This document shows positions 34,159 through 41,194 of a DNA stretch of 42,506 bases, one piece after another. A model generated the notes under the pieces. The model made no database searches, was not told where the DNA came from, and saw nothing but the letters and a program-made list of their open reading frames with translations. The stretch comes from an uncultured Sterolibacterium sp. GTDB lineage: Bacteria > Pseudomonadota > Gammaproteobacteria > Burkholderiales > Rhodocyclaceae. The position numbers and the translations under genes are program-made. The stretch is from assembly GCA_903930535.1 (NCBI GenBank), contig CAIYYX010000119.1, positions 1-42,506 on the forward strand. The letters are read 5' to 3'. The stretch's first letter is position 1. Each line of letters begins with the position of its first letter.

Positions 34159-35015
34159 TCTTCGTCCATGTCCCGCAACATCTTGGCCAGATACTCGTAT
34201 AGCTTCGCTTTGCCCGGAACAAAGCCATCGAGATTGAGCCGCGTGAGCAACTGACTGGCCTCGGGATCCTTGGCCATGCCTAAGAGCGCGCGTCGCATGG
34301 CGCGGAAATCGCCCCCGCTTACCGCGCGATTGGCGATGAAGGGTGCGACGCCATATTCCGTCGAATTGGCGAAGACCCGCGTCTGTCCGGTCAGATCCGG
34401 GCGGGTCTTCGCCAGGGAGTCCCAGACGAAACCGTCCACCGCGCCACCGTCGGCCAAACCTTGGGCGACGGCTTCGATCACTGTGCGGTTTGACCAGGTG
34501 AAGAAAGTCTTGCTGAAGTGTCGCCGCGGATCTTCCCCTGCCATCCACAATTCGTGACGCGGATGAACATAGCCCCCGGTCGAATAAGGATCGACATAGG
34601 CGAACACCATGCCCTTCAGTTGCGAAATCGAAGTGGTCTGATCGTCGGCCGCCGGAACAATCAGATAGGAACGGAAGTAAGGCTTGCCTTGGTATAGAGG
34701 CACAGCCACCAGGCGAATGTAAGGTTGTTGACGTTTGAGCCGGAGATAGGGGTAATCCGAGATCCAGGCGAAATCCAGGTTCTCCAGGCGCAACTGATCC
34801 ATGGTGTCGCTGTCTTTTCTGCGTATGACGAACTCCACCGGACGATGAAGTTTGGCCTGGAGGTACAAACGCCATTCCTCGACCAGAATGTACTGTCGGT
34901 CCATGATCACATGAGGCAACCCTACCCTGACCGGTCGGAGGTTCGGGGCGCTCCAGGCTGAAGTCGCAAGCAGGAGCAGGCCCAGGCCAGCAAAAATGTT
35001 ACGGAAAAGTAACAT
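34155..35015 (-). CDS. PhnD-like periplasmic binding protein (AioX-like sensor component)
   Basis: A 286-residue protein with a signal peptide ending SAWSA, then the phosphate/phosphonate-binding (PhnD-type) pattern: VRVGLPH at the mature N-terminus, a DFAWISDYPYLRL segment, LKGMVFAYVDPYSTGGYVHP and DGFVWDSLAK. Not an ABC transporter part here, because it is followed by a kinase and not by a permease. It corresponds to AioX, the arsenite-binding sensor, or to similar accessory sensors. It has no cysteine, so thiolate binding of arsenite as in AioX is not possible, pointing to another ligand, perhaps an oxyanion or metal chelate. ATG 35015 lies inside a perfect palindrome; GTG 35027 is an alternative start. 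Confidence 0.85.
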   Translation of the reverse strand: MLLFRNIFAGLGLLLLATSAWSAPNLRPVRVGLPHVIMDRQYILVEEWRLYLQAKLHRPVEFVIRRKDSDTMDQLRLENLDFAWISDYPYLRLKRQQPYIRLVAVPLYQGKPYFRSYLIVPAADDQTTSISQLKGMVFAYVDPYSTGGYVHPRHELWMAGEDPRRHFSKTFFTWSNRTVIEAVAQGLADGGAVDGFVWDSLAKTRPDLTGQTRVFANSTEYGVAPFIANRAVSGGDFRAMRRALLGMAKDPEASQLLTRLNLDGFVPGKAKLYEYLAKMLRDMDEE

Positions 35016-35016
35016 T
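34995..35016. promoter_or_regulatory. Operator-like palindrome 1, overlaps sensor start codon
   Basis: AATGTTAC-GGAAAA-GTAACATT, a perfect 8-base inverted repeat with a 6-base spacer, containing GTTAC-N6-GTAAC. The ATG of the PhnD-like gene (35015-35013) is inside one arm, so binding would affect the sensor operon. In its mRNA the same bases form a hairpin that includes the AUG. Confidence 0.65.
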
Positions 35017-35037
35017 AGCCCAAACACCGCGATCCGA

Positions 35038-35055
35038 CGTTACCAAACCGTAACG
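35038..35055. promoter_or_regulatory. Operator-like palindrome 2
   Basis: CGTTAC-CAAACC-GTAACG, perfect 6-base arms around a 6-base spacer, 41 bases (about four helical turns) centre to centre from palindrome 1. It shares GTTACCAAA with palindrome 3. Confidence 0.7.
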
Positions 35056-35238
35056 AAATAGATTCAAGACCCTATCTCCCTCTACTTTCGGTGTTTTCCC
35101 TCGCACGGCTCGAGAGCTGGTGCACCTATCTTATTCAAGTGACGAACAAAGCAATGGACCGATGACGTTGGGAATCCCCCGCAATAAGCGTGCCGCAAGC
35201 ATGAAATCTCTATCCGCACGCACTTCCCTGGCCACACC

Positions 35239-35254
35239 GTTACCAAAGAGTAAC
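35239..35254. promoter_or_regulatory. Operator-like palindrome 3
   Basis: GTTAC-CAAAGA-GTAAC, centred about 180 bases upstream of the predicted transcription start of the cytochrome operon, a normal distance for an enhancer site of a sigma-54 activator. It is 200 bases centre to centre from palindrome 2. The other bases of the 35028-35536 gap show no gene I accept. Confidence 0.7.
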
Positions 35255-35400
35255 ACGGGCCCTGTTTGACTTGTTTGAAACAGTCCGGTTTCCCGCTGCA
35301 ATGCATGTCGGAATCGTCGCTGACATAAGCTGCCAGAGCTTGGCCTCTGGGCCTTCCGCGCCTTTGCGAGGAGCAAACCGCCCGCTATCAAATAATGAAA

Positions 35401-35415
35401 TGGCACAACTCTTGC
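35401..35415 (+). promoter_or_regulatory. Sigma-54 (-24/-12) promoter of the cytochrome-porin operon
   Basis: TGGCAC-AACTC-TTGC has the invariant GG and GC of sigma-54 promoters at the correct spacing and matches the consensus in all scored positions. It faces the decaheme gene; transcription would start near 35427, giving a 110-base leader. An IHF-like sequence (TATCAA-N4-TGA) lies at 35386-35398, immediately upstream. Confidence 0.8.
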
Positions 35416-35431
35416 GAAAGCTTCAATGAAA

Positions 35432-35470
35432 ATTTACATCTATTTACATTTGGCAATATATTCATTTACA
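35432..35470 (+). promoter_or_regulatory. AT-rich segment with three ATTTACA direct repeats
   Basis: ATTTACA occurs at 35432, 35442 and 35464 (spacings of 10 and 22 bases, near one and two helical turns) in a strikingly AT-rich stretch of a GC-rich genome. TTTACA (35433-35438) with TATATT (35457-35462) could also act as a sigma-70 promoter. The segment lies downstream of the predicted sigma-54 start, so it may be a second promoter or a site for another regulator. Confidence 0.4.
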
Positions 35471-35536
35471 CTAATGCAATATGCATCAGTTGCGGTTTTT
35501 AAATCGAAGATTCAACCAGCTGGATAGGGAGAGAAA

Positions 35537-36523
35537 ATGAACAAGTCCTCTAAACAACTTTTGGCCCTGAGCGCTTTGATTCTCGGCCTGGTCGGGGCCG
35601 GATCGGCCTTCGCGGCCGACACCTTCACCGCTCCGGAAAAGGACAAGGTCTGCGTCGCCTGTCATGACGCGACTTCGGACAAACCAATCCTGGAACTGTA
35701 TCAGACCAAGCACGGCAGCAAGGCCGATGCCCGCGCCCCGGGCTGCCAGACCTGCCACGGCGCCAGCGACGGCCACCTGAAGAATCCGGGAACCTCGCCC
35801 GATATCACATTCACCAAGAACACCAAGTCCTCGGCGGATGCGCGCGACGGCACCTGCCTCAGTTGTCACCAGAAGGACGCCAAGCGCATGTTCTGGAAGG
35901 GCAGCCAGCACCAGGCCCGCGACATCGTCTGCTCTTCCTGCCACCAGGTCCATGCCGCCAAGGACAAGGTGCGCGACAAGCGCGCCCAGCCCGAGGTCTG
36001 CTTCACCTGCCACAAGGAGCAGCGCGCCCTGTCCAACAAGCCCTCACACCACCCGGTCCCCGAAGGCAAGATGACCTGCTCGGATTGCCACAATCCGCAT
36101 GGTTCGGCCGGCCCCAGCAATCTGGTCAAGGACAGTGTGAACTCCACCTGCTACACCTGCCATGCCGAGAAACGCGGGCCCTTCATTCACAGCCACCAGC
36201 CGGTCGGGGATAACTGCACCAATTGCCACAACCCGCACGGCACGACGGCGGACTTCTTGCTGAAGACCCGGGCACCCTTCCTCTGCCTCTCCTGCCATGA
36301 CCCCTCCAGCCATCCCGGCAACGTTCCCGGAATCGCCGGCAATGTCGATATGTCGAAGAACAGGGCAGGCACTGTCTTGAGCACCACGACTCCCAGCGAC
36401 AACAACAACACCAGCGGCGTGGTCGGCAAGACCCAGGGTCTCTCCTGCATGAATTGCCATACCGACATCCACGGCAGCAACAACCCGATGAATTCAACAA
36501 GAGCCCTGCGCTTCTGGCGCTAG
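35537..36523 (+). CDS. Decaheme c-type cytochrome, MtrA/DmsE/MtoA family
   Basis: A 328-residue periplasmic protein with a signal peptide (cleavage near SAFA-AD) and exactly ten CXXCH heme motifs: CVACH, CQTCH, CLSCH, CSSCH, CFTCH, CSDCH, CYTCH, CTNCH, CLSCH and CMNCH. Length and heme number are those of MtrA, DmsE, PioA and MtoA, which form a heme wire inside an MtrB-type porin and carry electrons across the outer membrane. AGGGAGAG precedes the ATG. The porin gene follows 16 bases downstream. Direction of electron flow (oxide reduction or Fe(II) oxidation) cannot be read from sequence. A sigma-54 promoter lies upstream and a PhnD-like/kinase/activator operon is divergent. Confidence 0.95.
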   Translation: MNKSSKQLLALSALILGLVGAGSAFAADTFTAPEKDKVCVACHDATSDKPILELYQTKHGSKADARAPGCQTCHGASDGHLKNPGTSPDITFTKNTKSSADARDGTCLSCHQKDAKRMFWKGSQHQARDIVCSSCHQVHAAKDKVRDKRAQPEVCFTCHKEQRALSNKPSHHPVPEGKMTCSDCHNPHGSAGPSNLVKDSVNSTCYTCHAEKRGPFIHSHQPVGDNCTNCHNPHGTTADFLLKTRAPFLCLSCHDPSSHPGNVPGIAGNVDMSKNRAGTVLSTTTPSDNNNTSGVVGKTQGLSCMNCHTDIHGSNNPMNSTRALRFWR

Positions 36524-36539
36524 GAATTGGGAGATGATC

Positions 36540-38834
36540 ATGAAAAACTCAGCATTCAGTCGTTCCGTCATCGCTGCCGCCATTGCGCTCGCCTTCCCGG
36601 CCGGATCGGCGATGGCCGACGAAGCACAGGACCAGGCCAATCCCAACAGAAGCCAAGCGACGCTTCAGATTCAGAATCTCAACCAGGTCAATCCCCTGTA
36701 CCGCATGTATTCCGGGATGGACCGCTCGGGCACCGTGGGCAGCGTAGACGTCGATCTTGTGCGACGCTCTGAGGACGGCGCCTGGGCCAAACTCCAGGCC
36801 CGCGATCTGGGCTTGCGCAATCAGGAACTGGGCGCTTCCTACGAAAAGCAGGGCGACTGGAAAATCGGGCTCGACTACAATCAACTCACCAAGTATGCGC
36901 CCTACACCATCAACACCAAGGTCGGCGGTGTCGGCACGGACAAGCTGAACTTGAACACCGACTGGAGATCGTCGGCAGGGTTGGGTGGGGAGAGCAGCCT
37001 CAAGCTCGAGCGCACCGGCACGACACTCTCTGGTAACAAGACCTTCTCGGAGGCCTTCAAGTTCAATTTCTCCTTCAAGACGGAAGACAAGAAGGGGGCC
37101 ATCATGTCGAGCTCCATCGGCTCGACCTGGAACGGCGCCAACACTGCGACACCGACCAAGAACTACGGCACGATGTTCTTCACCCCACAACCCGAAAACT
37201 TCAGGCACAACCAGTTCGAGGCCAGCCTCGACTACTTCACCAGAAACCTTCAGCTCTCCGGCGGCTACTCTGGCAGCTTCTTCACCAACAACAACAATCC
37301 CGGACTCAACATCACCCCGGGCAACAATGCCATACCGACGCTGCCCTGTTCCGCGGTCACCTGCGGCGGCACAGCGATTGCTGCAGGCGCCAGCGGCATA
37401 CCCTGGATCTCCCTGCCGCCGGACAACAAGAACCAGCAGTGGTATCTGTCGGGAGCCTACAACTTCACGGACAGTACAAGGTTGAGCTTCAAGTTGTCGC
37501 GGGATCACCTGACCCAGGATGACAGCTTCATCCCGGCCTATGGCGCCATCACACCGCTGGTCGGGACGCCCATCTCCGCGACTTACACGCAGATGAATCC
37601 CCCCGGTGTGCCCTATGCGGCAGGCATCACCAACACCAGCCTGGGCGGTGTGGTCGACACCACAGCCTACTTCGGCATGCTCACCTCGAAGCTCACCAAG
37701 GAACTGGATTTCCTCGCCTCCTGGCGCTATGAGAATCGCGACGACAAGACGCCGCAGAGAAACTACCTGGATGCGCAAGCCTCCGCCGAGTATCCCGCGG
37801 GTGCGATGAATTCCCGCGAGTCCCATAAACTCAATCGCGGCAAGTTCGAGTTGAGCTATCGCCTGCCGGCGGGTTACCGCCTGACAGGCGGCTTCGACTA
37901 CGAGCAGAAGAAGACGCCGGCCACCATGCGCGACCAGGTGACAGAAAAAACCTATCGCGCGGAGTTGCGCAAATCCCTGAGCGAGACGGTCACCGGCAAG
38001 GTGATGCTCGCCCACAGCGATCGCGACGGCGGCAGGTGGAACCTGTTGGACGGAACGCCGGCCGCAGGCGCGACCACCTTCTCGACATCCACGGGTGTCG
38101 CCGCGCCGCTGCAGTTTTCAGACAGGAAGCGCGACAAGGTGAAACTCATGGTCGACTGGAATCCGGTCGACCCCCTGAATCTGCAGTTCTTCGTCGAGCA
38201 CGCCAAGGACACCTATCCCTTCAACCCGCCCTCCGGGAATGCACGAATGGGCATGACAGACGGCTCGTCCGACCTCTACGGAATGGACGCCGCCTACCGG
38301 ATTACCGACGTCTGGAGAGCGAATGGCTATTACACCTACAACAAGAACAAGACCCACCAGAACGAGCTCTACACGCCGCGCATCAACGCCGCGGACCAGG
38401 CTTGCACCGGGGTCACGGTAACCACGGCCTGCTCTCCCTGGCAAGCCGATCTCAGCATGGAAGGAAGCGTCTTCGGCGCCGGCCTTCAGGGCAGGATTGC
38501 GAGTTGGGATGTGGGCGCGCAATATCTCTACTCCAAGGACAAGACCCGCTACAACATCAACTTCGATCCCAACTTCCCGACGGCAGCCGGCAGTTCAGTG
38601 CCGGCCGGTGCCGGGGTTCTGCCCGACACGGTTTATTCGCTCAACCGCCTGAAACTTTACGGAACCTACGCCTACAGCAAGGCAACCCAGTTCCGCCTCG
38701 ACTACATCTATGACGTCAGGAAAATGGACGACTACACCTGGACCAACTGGACCTTCTCGGATGGCACGAGAGTCAATGTGAATCCCACCCAGACGACTCA
38801 CCTCTTAGGCTTGTCGGTGATGCAATCGTTCTGA
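36540..38834 (+). CDS. MtrB/PioB-family outer-membrane beta-barrel protein
   Basis: A protein of 764 residues with a signal peptide ending SAMA, followed by many alternating polar/aromatic strands (for example GDWKIGLDYNQL and YRLTGGFDYEQK) and a C-terminal strand ending in Phe (GLSVMQSF), as in outer-membrane barrels. It should sheath the decaheme cytochrome encoded just upstream. The N-terminal CXXC seen in Shewanella MtrB is absent; the few Cys are in loops around residues 280 and 625. ATG 36540 has GGGAG six bases upstream; ATG 36534 is less likely. The operon ends in a strong terminator. No outer-surface cytochrome (MtrC) gene follows. Confidence 0.93.
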   Translation: MKNSAFSRSVIAAAIALAFPAGSAMADEAQDQANPNRSQATLQIQNLNQVNPLYRMYSGMDRSGTVGSVDVDLVRRSEDGAWAKLQARDLGLRNQELGASYEKQGDWKIGLDYNQLTKYAPYTINTKVGGVGTDKLNLNTDWRSSAGLGGESSLKLERTGTTLSGNKTFSEAFKFNFSFKTEDKKGAIMSSSIGSTWNGANTATPTKNYGTMFFTPQPENFRHNQFEASLDYFTRNLQLSGGYSGSFFTNNNNPGLNITPGNNAIPTLPCSAVTCGGTAIAAGASGIPWISLPPDNKNQQWYLSGAYNFTDSTRLSFKLSRDHLTQDDSFIPAYGAITPLVGTPISATYTQMNPPGVPYAAGITNTSLGGVVDTTAYFGMLTSKLTKELDFLASWRYENRDDKTPQRNYLDAQASAEYPAGAMNSRESHKLNRGKFELSYRLPAGYRLTGGFDYEQKKTPATMRDQVTEKTYRAELRKSLSETVTGKVMLAHSDRDGGRWNLLDGTPAAGATTFSTSTGVAAPLQFSDRKRDKVKLMVDWNPVDPLNLQFFVEHAKDTYPFNPPSGNARMGMTDGSSDLYGMDAAYRITDVWRANGYYTYNKNKTHQNELYTPRINAADQACTGVTVTTACSPWQADLSMEGSVFGAGLQGRIASWDVGAQYLYSKDKTRYNINFDPNFPTAAGSSVPAGAGVLPDTVYSLNRLKLYGTYAYSKATQFRLDYIYDVRKMDDYTWTNWTFSDGTRVNVNPTQTTHLLGLSVMQSF

Positions 38835-38850
38835 GGGTTTTGGCAACATG

Positions 38851-38879
38851 AAAAAAGGGAGCGTTCGCTCCCTTTTTTC
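38851..38879. terminator. Rho-independent bidirectional terminator
   Basis: AAAAAAGGGAGCG-TT-CGCTCCCTTTTTT: a GC-rich stem extended by A/T runs on both sides, between the convergent porin and thioesterase genes. It serves both strands. Confidence 0.9.
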
Positions 38880-38894
38880 TTTTCAGGATACTGT

Positions 38895-39278
38895 TTACGA
38901 CACTGCGCGCTTCTGTCCGTCCTTGCCCAGAGCAACATAGGTGAGCGTCGCCTCGGTGACCTTGACGACGATCGGGTCTGCGGGATGGCGCTCGGCATAG
39001 ACCTGCACATCGACGGTGATGGAGGTGCGGCCGACCTTGACGACTTCGGTGTAGAAGCTGACCAGATCACCAACCGAGATGGGCTGCTTGAACAAAAAGG
39101 CATTGACGGCGATGGTCGCCACGCGGCCGCGGGCGAGCTTGGTCGCGGCAGTGCTGCCGGCAATGTCCACCTGGGACATCACCCAGCCGCCGAAAATATC
39201 GCCGGCAGGATTAAGGTCTGCCGGCATGGTCATGATGCGCAAGGCCGGCTGCTTGTCGGGCAAAGAGAACTCGCTCAT
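38895..39278 (-). CDS. Acyl-CoA thioesterase, YciA-like hotdog fold
   Basis: A 127-residue hotdog-fold thioesterase. It has the PADLNPAGDIFGGWVMSQVD segment with the catalytic Asp region and ends TLTYVALGKDG. YciA-type enzymes hydrolyse a broad range of acyl-CoAs, freeing CoA. ATG 39278 overlaps the stop of the FadJ-like gene by four bases, so it is the third gene of a coupled beta-oxidation operon. Confidence 0.92.
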   Translation of the reverse strand: MSEFSLPDKQPALRIMTMPADLNPAGDIFGGWVMSQVDIAGSTAATKLARGRVATIAVNAFLFKQPISVGDLVSFYTEVVKVGRTSITVDVQVYAERHPADPIVVKVTEATLTYVALGKDGQKRAVS

Positions 39279-41194
39279 GATTGATGCTCTTTCAAATAGT
39301 TCATTGGCCCGCCGGTATAAGGCGCGAAGCCCGTCCCGAAGATAACGCCTGCGTCTGCCAACTCCGCGTCCGCCACCACGCCCTCTGCCACGAGATGGCG
39401 GGTCGCGTCCAGCAGGGGCTGCAAGAGTCGTTTCGCCAATGCGGCCGGAACGCTGCCGGCATCCTCCTTCTGCGGCTTGCCGTCGACATAGACATAGAAT
39501 CCCTTTCCCGTCTTCTTGCCGAGGTTTCCTGCGGCGACCAACTCACTCAGTCTCTTTGGCGCAGAAGCAGAAGCGGCGAGTTGCTTGCCGGCCGCCAGGG
39601 CGACGTCAAGCCCGACGGTGTCTGCGAGTTCCAGCGGACCCATGGGCATGCCGAAGGCCAGAGCGGCAGCGTCCACCGTCGCGGGCGACAGTCCCTCGTC
39701 TATGCAGCGCATCGCCTCGTGCATATAGGGGGCGAGCACGGCATTGACCAGAAAGCCCGGCCTGTCCTTGACAGGCAGCGGCAGCTTGTCGAGACTTCTC
39801 ACGAAAGCCGCGGCATTGGCAGCGGCTTTCGTGTCCGTCCCCTCCCCTGCGACCACCTCGACCAGAGGCATCATGGCCACCGGATTGAAGAAGTGGATGC
39901 CGACCAGACGCCCGGGATTTTTCAACACGGACGCGATATCGGCGAGCCTCAGGCTGGAGGTATTGCTGGCCAGAATCGCCGTGGATTTCAGTTGCGGCTC
40001 GATCGTTTTGAAAAGGCTGTGCTTCGCCTCGAGGTTTTCGAAAATCGCCTCGATCACCACATCGGCCTTGGCCACACCGCTGCCGTGAGGATCGGGAATC
40101 AGGCGGTCGAGAACCAAACGCGCCGCCTTCTTGTCGCGCAGCCTCTTCTCAAACAGCTTGGCCGCGCGCGCCAGCGCCGGCGCGATGCGCTCTATGGTCT
40201 GATCCTGCAGCGTCACAGTCATGCCGCGCAAGGCGCACCAGGCGGCGATGTCGCCGCCCATGACGCCGGCGCCGACGACATGCACATGGCGTGCGCTGAA
40301 CCTGCTGTCCTTGCTCAGACCCTTCAGCCTCTCCTGCAGGAAAAACACCCGGATCAGACTCCGGGTCGTCGGCGAGAAGAAGATGGCGTCAAGCGAACTG
40401 GGATTGTCGGCCGGCACGGCCAGGGCGTTGCCGCCGTAGTGCGCCCAGATGTCGAGCAGGGCATAGGGCGCAGGATAATGCTCGGGCCGCGCGCGCTTGG
40501 CCACCTGCTTCTTCGCCTGTGAGAGCACGATGCCCTTCAAGGGACCGTTCAGTAGCTTTTGCAAAAGGGAGAGTTCGCGTGGCGCCTGATTCGAGACCAC
40601 CAGCATTCTCGCGGCACTTTCCATCACCCGCGGCGGCACGCATTCGTCGGCGAGATTCATGCGTTTGGCGCGCCTGGCGTCTATGCTTTTTCCCGTGAGC
40701 ATCATGTCCAGCGCCACGGCAGGCCCTACCCTCTGCGGCAGACGCAACATGCCGCCCCAGGCGGGGACGATGCCCAGCATCACTTCAGGCAATGCGAGCT
40801 TGGTGCCCGGCTCGTCCACGACGACGATGTAGCGGCAGGCCAGCGCCAGTTCCAGCCCGCCGCCCATGCAGTGGCCGCGCACCAGGGCCAGGGTCGGGTA
40901 GGGTAAGCGCGCGAGGCGATTGTAGAGATCCCAGCCGCGTTGAACCAGCGCGTGGGCCGCGGCCGCGTTATCTATCCTGGTGAATTCCTCGATGTCTGCG
41001 CCGGCGATGAAGCCCGCGCTCTTGCCCGAGCGGAACACCAGCCCTTGCGGATGCTTCGCATCACATTCGTCGAGAAGCTGCGACAACTCGCTCATCACCT
41101 CCGACGACAGGGTGTTGGCCGATGACCCCTGCTTGTCGAGCGTGGCCCAACTGACGCCGTGCGTATCGCTTTCAAGTCTCCAGTGTTTCATCAT
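39275..41194 (-). CDS. Bifunctional enoyl-CoA hydratase/3-hydroxyacyl-CoA dehydrogenase (FadJ/FadB-like)
   Basis: A 639-residue fusion. The N-terminal crotonase domain (1-190) has the oxyanion loop AGADIEEF (64-71), GGGLELALAC with Glu115 and PEVMLGIVPAWGG with Glu137, the two hydratase carboxylates. The dehydrogenase domain has the NAD motif VVGAGVMGGD (306-315) and VGIHFFNPVAMMPLVEV with the catalytic His, and ends in a 3HAD C-terminal repeat. It carries out the two middle steps of beta-oxidation. It is shorter than E. coli FadJ (about 714). It overlaps the thiolase stop; ATG 41191 is an equally good start. Confidence 0.93.
   Translation of the reverse strand: MMKHWRLESDTHGVSWATLDKQGSSANTLSSEVMSELSQLLDECDAKHPQGLVFRSGKSAGFIAGADIEEFTRIDNAAAAHALVQRGWDLYNRLARLPYPTLALVRGHCMGGGLELALACRYIVVVDEPGTKLALPEVMLGIVPAWGGMLRLPQRVGPAVALDMMLTGKSIDARRAKRMNLADECVPPRVMESAARMLVVSNQAPRELSLLQKLLNGPLKGIVLSQAKKQVAKRARPEHYPAPYALLDIWAHYGGNALAVPADNPSSLDAIFFSPTTRSLIRVFFLQERLKGLSKDSRFSARHVHVVGAGVMGGDIAAWCALRGMTVTLQDQTIERIAPALARAAKLFEKRLRDKKAARLVLDRLIPDPHGSGVAKADVVIEAIFENLEAKHSLFKTIEPQLKSTAILASNTSSLRLADIASVLKNPGRLVGIHFFNPVAMMPLVEVVAGEGTDTKAAANAAAFVRSLDKLPLPVKDRPGFLVNAVLAPYMHEAMRCIDEGLSPATVDAAALAFGMPMGPLELADTVGLDVALAAGKQLAASASAPKRLSELVAAGNLGKKTGKGFYVYVDGKPQKEDAGSVPAALAKRLLQPLLDATRHLVAEGVVADAELADAGVIFGTGFAPYTGGPMNYLKEHQS

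Noticed and set aside
34155-35015. Reading the PhnD-like protein as an arsenite sensor or as part of a phosphonate ABC importer
   Set aside because: It has no cysteine for arsenite binding, and no ABC permease or ATPase gene is adjacent.
35082-35306. 74-codon minus-strand frame in the sensor/cytochrome gap
   Set aside because: It overlaps palindrome 3 and has no ribosome binding site or recognisable family; the stretch is better explained as regulatory DNA.
36540-38834. N-terminal CXXC of MtrB
   Set aside because: Looked for and not present; the Cys residues are in later loops.
39281-40522. 413-codon open frame on the plus strand
   Set aside because: Antisense to the FadJ-like gene; no motif or ribosome binding site.
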